A stretch of 64,000 nucleotides of DNA from assembly GCA_027214255.1 (NCBI GenBank), contig JAPWHL010000022.1, forward strand, positions 1-64,000, written 5' to 3'. Shown here piece by piece: positions 26,451 to 36,300 of the stretch. Under the pieces are notes generated by a model. It worked only from the letters and a program-made list of their open reading frames with translations, had not been told where the DNA came from and searched no databases. The position numbers and the translations under genes were made by a program. Positions within the stretch are counted from its first letter, which is position 1; each line of letters starts with the position of its first letter. The DNA comes from Roseovarius aestuarii (GTDB taxonomy: Bacteria > Pseudomonadota > Alphaproteobacteria > Rhodobacterales > Rhodobacteraceae).

Positions 26451-26750
26451 GTGACCACCAAATCCAGACCCGCGTTCAGCGTTCTGTTCTATTTTGCCAT
26501 CGCATTCGCATTATGCGCCTATTTCACCTTTGCTGCTGTGCAGGGGGATTACGGCCTGTTTAGCCGCGCCCAAATTGAGGCCGAAAGCGCCGCTTTGCAG
26601 GCCCAGCTGGATTCTATTAACGCACAGGTTGCGCGGATGGAAAATCTGACAAAACGGTTGTCGGACACGTATCTGGACCTTGATCTACTAGACGAACAGG
26701 CGCGCAGCGTTCTGGGGTACATGCGTGCGGATGAAATCGTAATCCGCTAA
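26451..26750 (+). CDS. FtsB/DivIC-type septum formation protein
   Basis: A 99-residue bitopic membrane protein that starts with GTG. It has a short cytoplasmic N-terminus, one TM helix (FSVLFYFAIAFALCAYFTFA), then a coiled coil (AQIEAESAALQAQLDSINAQVARMENLTKRL) and an acidic end. This is the FtsB layout, in which the periplasmic coiled coil pairs with FtsL in the divisome. The position ahead of the pdh genes is a common Rhodobacteraceae order. Confidence 0.85.
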   Translation: MTTKSRPAFSVLFYFAIAFALCAYFTFAAVQGDYGLFSRAQIEAESAALQAQLDSINAQVARMENLTKRLSDTYLDLDLLDEQARSVLGYMRADEIVIR

Positions 26751-26996
26751 AGTTAATTTTGATTTAAATTGTTTTTGTGTTCGTGTGCCTCCGGTCCACG
26801 TTCTGGTCTCTGGCGCGCGAAATGGTCCGCGGCCTTCAGGCCGTGATTAATTCGCGAGGGCAATTTCATGACTATGTCATCAAGTGAATGGTACAAGGCG
26901 GAGTCTATGGTGACCTCAAATCAACGGGGCCTCTGACCTGCGCCGCCCGGCAAGCGATGTCCGGGGCGAGACTGTTCGAAGCGAGGAATGGTGAGC
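26751..26996. other. Intergenic stretch with a hairpin and a tiny frame
   Basis: The first part is AT-rich (26756-26780). CGGCC-TTCA-GGCCG forms a small hairpin near 26830-26843. A 22-codon frame (26868-26936, MTMSSSEWYKAE...) follows a GAGGG ribosome-binding-like run. There is too little evidence to call it a gene. Confidence 0.3.
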
Positions 26997-27617
26997 ATGC
27001 CAAAAATCAAGGGTAACTATCTGTCGGCGAAATCCAAGGTTGCCGATTGCGCAACGCTTGAAGCGCCCGTCAGGCTGTATGGCTCCGCGCGGATAAGGGA
27101 AAAGGCGACTGTCGGGCGGTTCTCCTTTGTGAACACCCGGTCAACGGTGTATCAGGGTGGCAAGGTCGGGCGGTACTGCTCGATTGGGAAAAACGTCGAG
27201 GTCGGCCCGTTCAACCACCCGATGGAGCGGATTTCGACCAGCCCGGTCAGCTATCATGTCCATCTGCATTTCCCTGATTTCAAGGACACATTTCCCAGCC
27301 ATCCGTTTGATCTGAAGTCCGGGGCAGTGATCGGGAATGATGTCTGGATCGGAACCAATGCTATGATCATGCGCAACGTCACGGTTGGTGATGGTGCGGT
27401 AATTGGTGCAGGGTCTATCGTGACCAAGGACGTCGAGCCGTATTCGATAGTTGTCGGGACGCCAGCGCAACATCTTCGATATCGATTTGACGAACAAACC
27501 CGCGCCACGTTGTTGGGACTGGCTTGGTGGGATCTTTCGGTTGAAGAGGTCAGCAAGATTCCCTTCCATGATCTTGAAGAAAGTGTCGCATACCTCAAGC
27601 ACTTGCGTGGGGTATGA
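26997..27617 (+). CDS. Left-handed beta-helix (hexapeptide) acetyltransferase, CatB-like
   Basis: A 206-residue enzyme with imperfect hexapeptide repeats (VGRYCSIGKNVEVGPF, GAVIGNDVWIGTNAMIMRNVTVGDGAVIGAGSIVTKDV) and the family C-terminal PYSIVVGTPAQHLRYRF. It is the xenobiotic/maltose-type O-acetyltransferase group, here with an FNHP loop typical of CatB-like proteins. It transfers acetyl from acetyl-CoA to a small acceptor; the acceptor is unknown. Two starts are possible. GAGG is 10 bases before the ATG at 26997 but only 2 before the ATG at 26988, so 26997 is chosen. Confidence 0.8.
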   Translation: MPKIKGNYLSAKSKVADCATLEAPVRLYGSARIREKATVGRFSFVNTRSTVYQGGKVGRYCSIGKNVEVGPFNHPMERISTSPVSYHVHLHFPDFKDTFPSHPFDLKSGAVIGNDVWIGTNAMIMRNVTVGDGAVIGAGSIVTKDVEPYSIVVGTPAQHLRYRFDEQTRATLLGLAWWDLSVEEVSKIPFHDLEESVAYLKHLRGV

Positions 27618-27623
27618 ATGCAC

Positions 27624-27680
27624 TTTTGGGCGCAAGGCAGCGTGCTCTACGTGGGGCAAGGAACCATGGAGCGCCCAAAA
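27624..27680. repeat. Long-loop inverted repeat downstream of the acetyltransferase
   Basis: TTTTGGGCGC (27624-27633) and GCGCCCAAAA (27671-27680) are perfect 10-base inverted copies with a 37-base loop. The second arm ends in AAAA, so on the minus strand it would begin with T residues. It may end the acetyltransferase transcript or protect its 3' end. Confidence 0.45.
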
Positions 27681-27782
27681 CGGTTAAAGCAAGGGGTGAA
27701 ATCGTTCAATGCGCCAAGAGATGACGTTGAAATCGTCAAAGACTTGCAAAGTGAATCAACATCACGCAGGTTTGTATTCGGG

Positions 27783-27802
27783 ATAGTTTAGCGTTAAACT
27801 AT
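27783..27802. promoter_or_regulatory. 20-bp palindrome upstream of pdhA (candidate operator)
   Basis: ATAGTTTA-GCGT-TAAACTAT is a perfect 8-base dyad with a 4-base spacer. It ends 37 bases before the pdhA start, the right place for an operator of the pdh operon. It does not match the E. coli PdhR box. The regulator is unknown. Confidence 0.55.
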
Positions 27803-27839
27803 TTTGTATGACCGGCTAATCGAAGGGGAGCTCGCACCA

Positions 27840-28853
27840 ATGGCGGCGAAGAAAACCACATCCAAATCAAACGCTTCGGCGGACGAGCTAAAATCCTACT
27901 ACCACGATATGTTGTTGATCCGGCGATTCGAAGAGAAGGCCGGTCAGTTGTATGGCATGGGCCTGATCGGGGGGTTCTGCCACCTCTATATCGGTCAGGA
28001 AGCGGTGGTTGTCGGTCTGGAGGCTGCGGCCAAAGAAGGCGATAAACGCATCACCACATACCGCGATCACGGTCATATGCTGGCCTGTGGGATGGATCCC
28101 AACGGCGTCATGGCCGAACTGACGGGCCGTGAGGGGGGGTATAGCCGCGGCAAGGGCGGTTCGATGCACATGTTCTCGACGGACAAACATTTTTATGGCG
28201 GCCACGGGATCGTCGGCGCGAACGTGCCGCTGGGCGCGGGGCTGGCCTTTTCGGACAAGTACAAAGGCAATGACAACGTCACCTTTACCTATTTTGGGGA
28301 CGGTGCGGCAAATCAGGGCCAAGTGTATGAGACATTCAACATGGCGGCCCTGTGGGAATTGCCGGTGATTTTCGTCATTGAAAACAATCAATATGCGATG
28401 GGCACCTCGCAGAAACGCTCAACCTCCAGCCCTGATATCTATACGCGCGGGGCGGCTTTTGGCATTCCCGGCGAGGCGGTTGACGGCATGGATGTTCTGG
28501 CCGTGCGCGATGCGGGCAAAAAGGCCGTGGCGCACTGTCGCTCGGGCAAGGGGCCTTATATTCTGGAAATCAAGACGTATCGCTATCGTGGCCACTCGAT
28601 GTCGGATCCGGCAAAATACCGGACCCGCGAAGAGGTTCAGAAAATGCGCGATGAGAAAGACGCGATCGAGCATGTGCGCGACCTGCTGCTGACGGGCAAA
28701 CACGCGACCGAGGATGATCTGAAGGCCATTGATAAAGAGATCAAAAAAATCGTGAACGCCAGCGCCGAGTTCGCCAAGGAGAGCCCCGAACCCGATCCGA
28801 AAGAGCTGTGGACCGATATCTATACGGACGAAGCCCCGCAGGATGCTGCCTGA
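27840..28853 (+). CDS. pdhA: Pyruvate dehydrogenase E1 component, alpha subunit
   Basis: Together with PdhB it decarboxylates pyruvate on thiamine diphosphate. The protein has 337 residues from the ATG at 27840 (AGGGGAG upstream). The TPP motif runs from FGDGAANQG (about 153-160) to ENNQYAMGT. The phosphorylation-loop region TYRYRGHSMSDPAKYRTREEV, typical of alpha subunits, is present. The alpha/beta E1 form is the one in alphaproteobacteria and mitochondria. An upstream TTG frame (27804) overlaps the operator and is unlikely. Its stop overlaps the next start (TGATG). Confidence 0.97.
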   Translation: MAAKKTTSKSNASADELKSYYHDMLLIRRFEEKAGQLYGMGLIGGFCHLYIGQEAVVVGLEAAAKEGDKRITTYRDHGHMLACGMDPNGVMAELTGREGGYSRGKGGSMHMFSTDKHFYGGHGIVGANVPLGAGLAFSDKYKGNDNVTFTYFGDGAANQGQVYETFNMAALWELPVIFVIENNQYAMGTSQKRSTSSPDIYTRGAAFGIPGEAVDGMDVLAVRDAGKKAVAHCRSGKGPYILEIKTYRYRGHSMSDPAKYRTREEVQKMRDEKDAIEHVRDLLLTGKHATEDDLKAIDKEIKKIVNASAEFAKESPEPDPKELWTDIYTDEAPQDAA

Positions 28854-29251
28854 TGCCGGCTCACTTTGAGATCCATGTGAACGATGTCGCGCGCGCCCAG
28901 ACTTTTTACACCAAGGTTCTGGGATGGTCGTTTACGCCGATGGACGACGCCGGTGGCGACGCCATTGGCTATCACCTGATAGAGGGCGACGGCATTGGAG
29001 GCACTTCGGCGCTGACGGGTGGTTTGCTAAAACGCCCCGACGCCAGTCCTGCGCCCGGTGGCCCAATCCGTGGTTGCACTCTGACGTTCGAGGTCGCGGA
29101 CGTGGACGAACGATACGCCACGGCGCTGGCCGCTGGCGGGGCCGAGGCCTTGCCGCCGACCGACTATCCCGGAATTGGACGTGCCGCCTATTGCGAAGAT
29201 GGCGAAGGTAACGTTTTTGGAATGATTCAGCCCGCACAGGGAGACGCATAA
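28853..29251 (+). CDS. VOC family protein inside the pdh operon
   Basis: A 132-residue VOC-fold protein. It opens [24 protein letters not shown]. The middle is [20 protein letters not shown] and the end [28 protein letters not shown]...[21 protein letters not shown]. His and Glu are in the usual metal-ligand places, and the GG-rich middle resembles the CBS/glyoxalase-like group. Its ATG overlaps the pdhA stop and pdhB begins two bases after its stop, so it is translated with the E1 subunits. A link to pyruvate metabolism (for example glyoxal-type by-products) is only a guess. Confidence 0.88.
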   Translation: MPAHFEIHVNDVARAQTFYTKVLGWSFTPMDDAGGDAIGYHLIEGDGIGGTSALTGGLLKRPDASPAPGGPIRGCTLTFEVADVDERYATALAAGGAEALPPTDYPGIGRAAYCEDGEGNVFGMIQPAQGDA

Positions 29252-29252
29252 T

Positions 29253-30632
29253 ATGTCTATAGAAATTCTCATGCCCGCCCTCAGCCCGACGATGGAAGAG
29301 GGAACGCTGGCAAAATGGCTGGTGAAAGAGGGCGATACAGTCGCCTCTGGGGATATCCTGGCCGAAATCGAAACCGACAAGGCGACGATGGAATTCGAGG
29401 CCGTGGACGAAGGCACGATTGGCAAAATCCTGATCGAGGCGGGAACCGAAGGCGTCAAGGTGAACACCGCAATCGCGGTTCTGCTGGAAGATGGTGAAAG
29501 CGCGGATGATATTGGCAAGGCCGATGCAGCCCCGGCGGCCTCGCCAGAGCCTGCGACGCAAAGCAGTGCCACAGTCCCCGCAGCAGCCAAGGCCGCAGAG
29601 CCTGCCGCGCCGCAGCCAGACCGCACGCCTGACTGGCCCGAAGGCACGGAAACCACGAAACAGACAGTTCGCGAAGCACTGAACGCCGCCATGGCCGAGG
29701 AAATGCGCAGCACCGAAGAAGTGTTCATAATGGGCGAGGAGGTGGCCGAGTACCAAGGTGCCTACAAGATTACCCAGAACCTTCTGCAGGAATTTGGCGC
29801 AAAGCGCGTGATTGACACGCCGATCACAGAACACGGTTTTGCCGGGATCGGTGTTGGCGCGGCGCTGGGCGGCTTGCGGCCCATCGTCGAGTTCATGACG
29901 TGGAACTTTGCCATGCAGGCGATTGACCAGATTATCAACTCGGCGGCCAAGACGCTGTATATGTCCGGCGGCCAGATGGGTTGCCCTATCGTGTTCCGGG
30001 GCCCCAACGGGGCGGCGGCGCGCGTGGGCGCGCAGCACTCTCAGGATTACGCGGCATGGTATGCGCAGATTCCGGGCCTGAAAGTGGTTCAGCCCTATTC
30101 TGCCTCTGACGCCAAGGGCCTGTTGAAATCCGCCATTCGCGATCCAAACCCGGTGGTGTTTCTGGAAAACGAAATCCTGTACGGCAAGTCGTTCGACGTT
30201 CCCGTCATGGACGATTTCACCGTACCCTTCGGCAAGGCCCGCATCTGGCGCGAAGGCACCGATGTCACCATCGTCAGCTTTGGTATCGGGATGACATATG
30301 CGCTGGAAGCGGCCGACAAGCTGGCCGAAGATGGCATTTCGGCCGAGGTGATCGACCTACGCACCCTGCGCCCGCTGGATTATGACACGGTGATCGCCAG
30401 CGTCATGAAAACCAACCGCTGCGTGACCGTCGAAGAAGGCTGGCCCGTGGCGTCAATCGGCAACCATATAAGCGCAACATTGATGGAGCGCGCGTTTGAC
30501 TATCTTGACGCGCCGGTCATCAACTGCACCGGCAAGGATGTGCCGATGCCTTATGCCGCGAACCTTGAAAAACTGGCCCTGACCTCGACCGCAGAAGTGA
30601 TCGATGCCGTGCGCCAAGTCACCTATCGCTGA
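29253..30632 (+). CDS. pdhB: Pyruvate dehydrogenase E1 beta subunit with N-terminal lipoyl domain
   Basis: A 459-residue protein with two parts. Residues 1-80 are a lipoyl domain ([20 protein letters not shown]; lipoyl Lys in [11 protein letters not shown]). An Ala/Pro linker of about 50 residues follows, then the E1-beta body ([60 protein letters not shown]). The fusion is known in Rhodobacteraceae and rhizobia. The lipoyl domain is almost the same as that of PdhC, suggesting recent duplication or gene conversion. Confidence 0.97.
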   Translation: MSIEILMPALSPTMEEGTLAKWLVKEGDTVASGDILAEIETDKATMEFEAVDEGTIGKILIEAGTEGVKVNTAIAVLLEDGESADDIGKADAAPAASPEPATQSSATVPAAAKAAEPAAPQPDRTPDWPEGTETTKQTVREALNAAMAEEMRSTEEVFIMGEEVAEYQGAYKITQNLLQEFGAKRVIDTPITEHGFAGIGVGAALGGLRPIVEFMTWNFAMQAIDQIINSAAKTLYMSGGQMGCPIVFRGPNGAAARVGAQHSQDYAAWYAQIPGLKVVQPYSASDAKGLLKSAIRDPNPVVFLENEILYGKSFDVPVMDDFTVPFGKARIWREGTDVTIVSFGIGMTYALEAADKLAEDGISAEVIDLRTLRPLDYDTVIASVMKTNRCVTVEEGWPVASIGNHISATLMERAFDYLDAPVINCTGKDVPMPYAANLEKLALTSTAEVIDAVRQVTYR

Positions 30633-30644
30633 GGAGCCTGAGAC

Positions 30645-31970
30645 ATGCCAACCGAAATTCTCATGCCCGCGCTCAGCCCAACGATGGAAGAAGGCACGCT
30701 GGCCAAATGGCTGGTCAAGGAGGGGGATACCGTATCCTCCGGCGATCTGCTGGCTGAAATCGAAACCGACAAGGCCACGATGGAGTTCGAGGCCGTTGAC
30801 GAAGGGACGATCGGCAAACTTCTGATTGCAGAGGGCACCGAAGGGGTAAAGGTCAACACCGCAATCGCCGTATTGCTGGAAGAGGGCGAAAGCGCGGATG
30901 ACATCGGCGGCGCACCTGCAGCCGAACCGGCCGCCCCGACTGCCAAGCCCGAACCGGCCACCAGCGCCACGCAAGAGACCCCAACGCCGGAGCGTGGCGC
31001 GGATGTTCCCGCGGCCCCTGCTGCGCCCCAAAAGGACGGCGAACGCATCTTTGCTTCACCGTTGGCCCGTCGGATTGCTGCCCAAAAGGGATTGGATCTC
31101 GGCGCGATTGAAGGCTCTGGCCCGCATGGCCGTATCATCAAGGTCGACGTAGAAGCCGCACAGCCCGGTACCGCGACCTCTGCCAAGGCTCCGGCATCTG
31201 CTGCTGCGACAGCGGCACCTGCGCCAGCGGCACCTGCCGGCCCTACTGCCGATGCGGTTGCCAAAATCTATGAAGGTCGCGAATACGAAGAAATCAAGCT
31301 GGACGGCATGCGCAAAACCATCGCGGCCCGCTTGACCGAAGCCAAGCAGACCGTGCCGCATTTCTATCTGCGTCGGGACATCCAATTGGACGCCTTGCTG
31401 AAATTCCGGAGCCAGCTGAACAAACAGTTGGAAGGTCGAGGTGTTAAACTCAGCGTCAACGATTTCATCATCAAGGCCTGTGCGCTGGCCCTGCAAGCGG
31501 TGCCCACAGCCAATGCCGTTTGGGCCGGGGACCGGGTATTGCAAATGAAACCCTCGGATGTCGCCGTGGCCGTCGCCATTGAAGGCGGGTTGTTTACGCC
31601 GGTCTTGAAAGACGCCGAAATGAAGTCGTTGTCGGCCCTGTCGGCGGAAATGAAGGATCTAGCGACCCGTGCGCGCGACCGCAAGCTGGCACCGCATGAA
31701 TATCAGGGCGGTAGTTTTGCAATTTCCAACCTTGGGATGTTTGGCATTGATAACTTTGATGCGGTGATCAACCCGCCGCACGGCGCTATCTTGGCCGTTG
31801 GTGCGGGTGTTAAGAAACCTGTCGTCGGCGCGGATGGAGAGCTGGCAGTGGCCACCGTCATGTCGGTCACACTCAGCGTGGATCATCGGGTGATCGACGG
31901 GGCGCTGGCGGCTGAATTGCTCAACGCGATCAAGGACAATCTTGAAAGCCCGATGGTGATGCTGGCCTGA
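30645..31970 (+). CDS. pdhC: Dihydrolipoamide acetyltransferase (E2 of pyruvate dehydrogenase)
   Basis: The core of the complex: it moves acetyl from E1 to CoA. The protein has 441 residues. Residues 1-80 are one lipoyl domain ([11 protein letters not shown]). The peripheral-subunit binding domain lies near 130-165 (FASPLARRIAAQKGLDL...GPHGRIIKVDVE), with an Ala/Pro linker on each side. The catalytic domain ends with SVDHRVIDGALAAELLNAIK, carrying the active-site His and Asp. E3 (lpd) is not in the operon; a strong terminator follows. Confidence 0.97.
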   Translation: MPTEILMPALSPTMEEGTLAKWLVKEGDTVSSGDLLAEIETDKATMEFEAVDEGTIGKLLIAEGTEGVKVNTAIAVLLEEGESADDIGGAPAAEPAAPTAKPEPATSATQETPTPERGADVPAAPAAPQKDGERIFASPLARRIAAQKGLDLGAIEGSGPHGRIIKVDVEAAQPGTATSAKAPASAAATAAPAPAAPAGPTADAVAKIYEGREYEEIKLDGMRKTIAARLTEAKQTVPHFYLRRDIQLDALLKFRSQLNKQLEGRGVKLSVNDFIIKACALALQAVPTANAVWAGDRVLQMKPSDVAVAVAIEGGLFTPVLKDAEMKSLSALSAEMKDLATRARDRKLAPHEYQGGSFAISNLGMFGIDNFDAVINPPHGAILAVGAGVKKPVVGADGELAVATVMSVTLSVDHRVIDGALAAELLNAIKDNLESPMVMLA

Positions 31971-32000
31971 TCCTCTCCCATTGAGTCGAATAAAAAAGAT

Positions 32001-32033
32001 CTCCGCCGGACATCCATCCGGCGGAGGTTTTTT
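32001..32033 (+). terminator. Rho-independent terminator of the pdh operon
   Basis: A 10-bp GC-rich stem, CTCCGCCGGA / TCCGGCGGAG, with a 6-base loop and GTTTTTT directly after. An A-run precedes the stem, so it may also stop the convergent cysE transcript. Confidence 0.9.
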
Positions 32034-32054
32034 GTGTCATCGGACGTTGGTGTT

Positions 32055-32861
32055 CTAACGCACGCCCAACAGCTGATCCATCGCCACTGACGGCTGATCA
32101 CATCCTGCTTCGCCGACGATCCTGGCGGGGACGCCCGCGACGGTCTTGCACGGGGGCACTTCGGCCAAGACGACCGAACCCGCAGCGATCCGGCTGCAAT
32201 AGCCGATCTTGATATTGCCCAGAACCTTTGCTCCGGCACCGATCAAAACGCCGTCGCCGATCTTGGGGTGACGGTCTTCTTCTTCTTTACCGGTGCCGCC
32301 CAACGTGACCGAATGCAGCATGGACACGTTGTCGCCCACCACTGCGGTTTCACCGATCACAATGGAATGGGCGTGGTCGATCATGATCCCTTTGCCGATC
32401 TGGGCGGCTGGGTGAATATCGACGCCAAATACTTCGCTTGAACGCATCTGAAAGAAGCGGGCCATGTCCTTGCGGCCTTCGCGCCACAGGAAATGGGCGA
32501 TTCGATGGGCCTGAATGGATTGGAATCCCTTGAAGAACAAAAGCGGCAGGATGAAGCGGTCACAGGCCGGGTCGCGCTCGTAAACGGCGACGATATCGGC
32601 ACGTGCCGCACGGGAAATCTCGGGGTCGGTTTTGTAGGCCCAATCGCAGATTTCGCGCAGAATCTGTTCCGGCATCTCGCCAGAGGCTAGTTTCAGCGAG
32701 GTTCGATAGGCCAAGGCCGTTTCAAACGAACGGTGATGCAGGATGCTGGAATGCACCAACCCGCCCAGCAATGGCTCGTCCTTGACGGCGGCCTCTGCTT
32801 CGGTGGTAATCTGATGCCAGACCGGATCGCATTCGGTCAGATGTGGGCGCGGATCAGCCAT
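32055..32861 (-). CDS. cysE: Serine O-acetyltransferase
   Basis: Makes O-acetylserine, the first step of cysteine synthesis. The protein has 268 residues from the ATG at 32861 (AAGGAG upstream). The N-terminal SATase domain (DPVWHQITTEAEAAVKDEPLLGGLVHSSILHH, FQSIQAHRIAHFLWREGRKDMA) is followed by hexapeptide repeats (GVDIHPAAQIGKGIMIDHAHSIVIGETAVVGDNVSMLHSVTLGGTGK). The C-terminus ends ...LLGVR, not in the Ile found in forms that bind cysteine synthase. An upstream in-frame start at 32912 is unlikely. Confidence 0.96.
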   Translation of the reverse strand: MADPRPHLTECDPVWHQITTEAEAAVKDEPLLGGLVHSSILHHRSFETALAYRTSLKLASGEMPEQILREICDWAYKTDPEISRAARADIVAVYERDPACDRFILPLLFFKGFQSIQAHRIAHFLWREGRKDMARFFQMRSSEVFGVDIHPAAQIGKGIMIDHAHSIVIGETAVVGDNVSMLHSVTLGGTGKEEEDRHPKIGDGVLIGAGAKVLGNIKIGYCSRIAAGSVVLAEVPPCKTVAGVPARIVGEAGCDQPSVAMDQLLGVR

Positions 32862-32944
32862 GTCGATGCTCCTTTTGCGGTGGGCATTATACCACATAGG
32901 CAGGATTGGCAAAACGCAAAGCCGTGAGGCAGGGGATCACAAAA

Positions 32945-33283
32945 ATGAATGAGGCGGAATTAGACAGGTTTCGCATCCGCATTACGCAGGCCATGGACGC
33001 TTTGGAGCATGACGATGATCTGGGTGCGCAAGGGCAGGCGACCGTAACTTTGGATCAACAGGCGGTCGGGCGACTCAGCCGCATGGACGCGTTGCAAAAT
33101 CAAGCGATGGCCAAGGCGCAACACAGCCGCCGCGCAATAGAGCGTAAGCGGCTGGCGGCGGCATTGGCGCGGATCACACAAGGAGAGTTCGGATATTGCG
33201 AGGATTGCGGTGACGATATCGCACCTGCGCGGCTGGACCTTGATCCAGCCGCGATGCTGTGCATTTCCTGCGCGCGCGGATGA
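32945..33283 (+). CDS. DksA/TraR-family C4 zinc-finger protein
   Basis: A 112-residue protein with an N-terminal coiled coil, AIERKRLAAALARITQGEFGYCEDCGDDI and a final MLCISCARG, giving the four Cys of the DksA-type zinc finger (CxxC...CxxC). The coiled-coil tip lacks the two adjacent Asp residues of true DksA. Such proteins may act on RNA polymerase. It lies between cysE (divergent) and the 3' end of the gene transfer agent cluster (convergent). Confidence 0.87.
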   Translation: MNEAELDRFRIRITQAMDALEHDDDLGAQGQATVTLDQQAVGRLSRMDALQNQAMAKAQHSRRAIERKRLAAALARITQGEFGYCEDCGDDIAPARLDLDPAAMLCISCARG

Positions 33284-33319
33284 TATGACGCGCCATTAAC
33301 CATGTGCGCGCCCCTTTTA

Positions 33320-36300
33320 TCAGCCCGGAACGTCCAACTGTGTGAACATGCCCGCCCCATATTTGGCTGATATCTGAGCGACCTCAATTGAATAGGGCCC
33401 TGCAATTGAATCATCCGCTTTGTGCGCTGTTGTGTAATCGAACGTAGGGGTGTTCAGTACCTCTTCACGCCGGATTGCGTTGTCCTCCAGAATTCGCAAT
33501 ATGTATTGCTCGGACTCTTCGCCCAACGGGACTTCGGGCGTGTCCCAACGATCGCCGTCTACCCGTGTCCGCCTGATCCACGTCACGTGGGTGTGACCGC
33601 TGGCATCTGTTACCGCACGCAGGTGGGCGGGGCTGTAGGGGCGCAAACCTACCCCCTCGAACGCGATCACTGCATGCTGATAGGATGGGTCGTCCATCAC
33701 CCGCCCGGCCGGGCCGATACGGTAATGCCGCGCACTGCCACGTTGGCCACCGGTCAATTCGATCTGACTTGGGGTACCGTCCAGCATCACAAGAAAGCTG
33801 CCCTCGGGCCACGGCGTCTTTTGAGCGGCCTCGGTCCCGAGTTGCCCACGCAGGCGGTGGCCTAGAAGATAGGTGTTTTCTGCCACCAATGGCGCATCCC
33901 TAAACTGGATCAGCTCCCAACCCTCGGGAGTGCCATCACCAATCGCAGCCAGATTGGCCCCACCCAGCAGCGCCGCGTCATCGACGCTTTCCAACTGTCC
34001 GGACAACATCCGCACCAGAACGCCGTCGCCTCGGTCAATACGTCCCGCAGCGCCCGAAGGCAGTGGGGTTTCCAATACACCAACGCGGGATCGGGCCTCG
34101 ATCAGTTGATTCAGCTGATAGTTGGCATCACTGGCCGACGCATAAAGCGCAACAGACCCCGGCCAAGGCCGAGCCGTGACCGCCAGATGCGGCGCATGCG
34201 GCACCTCGTCTCCGTTCATCAAGGGAAGATCCAGAAACAGCGGCATCACCGGAACCGGAGGGACAAAGGGACGCACGGTCGGCGGGTCTTCGGCGATATC
34301 GACGGGGCGATAGCTTGCCGGTTCGATGCGCACGCCTTCGATTTTCTGCGCGTTGCCCATTTGCTCGACCCGATCGATGCGAAAGAGACCCTTGCCGCCG
34401 GCTTCGGCCAGGCTCAGGACATCGCCCGCGCCCAAAGCCAGCCGTGAAGGTGGCAGGGTCAGGCGCACAGTGTCACGCGTTACCCGTGCCTCGGACAGCC
34501 AGCGTTCAGTCACGGCCCTCCCTTCCGAGCGTGTCATCGCCAATGGCATTTCCGAGGTCGACACCGCGTGGGTTGCCTCGTCGGGAATGATCGCTTCTTC
34601 GGCGATGGCCTCGAAATCGCCGTCGGCTTCGATAAAGCGTAACCGCACGCGGCCCGCGATTTCGGCCGCACTTGCGCGGGTTTCTTCCAAAGACGAGTCA
34701 CTTTCGGCGTCACGTACCAGCAGGCCTTCGGCGATATGGGCGTCCGCCACCCCGTCGCGCATGCGAAACTGTAGCTGTCCCTCACGCTCGACGGCATCAA
34801 ACCCATAGCGCAGCATCAGCGGTTGAAGGGCCGCGCGTGCCTCGCTGACGTTTTCGATGGAATAGCCCCGCACCAGCCCATGCAACCGCGTTGTATCGAC
34901 CGCGTCCAGACCGCTACGCGTCGTAATTTCTTGCACAACCGAGGCCAGCGTCCGCGCCCCCGTGCGCCCGGTGATCCAATGGCCCCGTGCATAGTTGGCA
35001 CCATCATCCCACAGGGCTTGATTGTTGGGGAAAAATGGAAATGGCCGTGCATCCCACGCCCAGACATGAGCATGATCCATATCAATCATCGCGCCTTCGT
35101 ATTCGATGGACATCGGGTTGTGTGCCGGGTCGGTCCAATAGTCCCGCAATGCACGCAGATACTGCAACTGGATCAGATCATCGCGCTGCCCGGTCGAAAA
35201 ATGCGGGGCCGAGGATTCTGATGACTTAGCATCCAGAAACTTGTTCGGCTCGTTCGTACCTTTATCGACGGCCGGGCAGCCGATTTCGGTAAATCGCACC
35301 GGCTTGGATTGTGGTATCCACGGGCTAGGCGCGTTGCTGCGTGCGCCGCCCACGCGGTCATGGTGCGAATTCTGCCACCAGTTGCGAATATCCTTATAGC
35401 GATAGACCCAAGGCTCGCCATATGCGCCATCGGTGATGGGGCTGCGTCGCTGAGATACGCGTGCTTCAGGCGAATGATAGAACCAGTCATACCCCTCGCC
35501 CCCTTCGATATTCGATTTCAGGTATTCCAGATCATAGATCGTGCCCCAATCAGCATCTGCGTGGTCCTGCCCTTCGCGCCAATCAGACAAGGGCATGTAG
35601 TTGTCGATCCCGACGAAATCTATATTGGCATCGGCCCACAGAGGGTCCAGATGAAAAAACAGATCGCCACTGCCATCTTGTGGTTGATAGCCGAAATATT
35701 CAGACCAATCCGCTGCATAGCCTATTTTTACGTCGGGTCCGAGCAGCGCGCGGACCTCGGCGGCCAGATCAACAAGCGCGGCAACAGCAGGAAAGCTGTT
35801 TCCGGCCCCCCTGATTTGGGTCAGACCGCGCATTTCGGACCCTATGCAAAAACTCTCGACACCTCCGGCAGCTTTGCACAGGGCGGCCATGTGCAGGATA
35901 AACCGGCGATACCCCCATTCATCCGGCCCTGCGTAGCTGACAGGGCTGGTCGCGCTGGCACCATTGCTGAGGGACAAAAGATCAAAATAGTCGTTCTCGG
36001 TGCTTTGGCTTCTGCCAGCGCCAAGTCCGTTATCCTCATCTTCGGGCTCTTCGCCGATGCTGAAATCGGTGGCTGACGCGGTCCCGAAAAACGCGGCCAC
36101 CTGCGCCTCGGCGCTGGCGGTTCCGTCGGGGCTTCCATCGCGCCCCGGTGCTGTGCTGAGTGTGATGCGGCCGCGCCATGGCAGGGGGGGCTGGGTGTCT
36201 GCGTCGCTGTATGGATCTGCGCGCGTGTTACCAGCCAGTTGATCCATCAGAATGAAGGGATAAAACATCACGTCTTGCCCCGCAGTCTTTAACGCGGCAA

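Noticed and set aside
26868..26936. 22-codon frame with a GAGGG run upstream
   Set aside because: Too short, no family likeness; left as a note in the intergenic entry.
28932..30038. 368-codon minus-strand frame
   Set aside because: Antisense to VOC and pdhB, Arg/His-rich low-quality translation; shadow of real genes.
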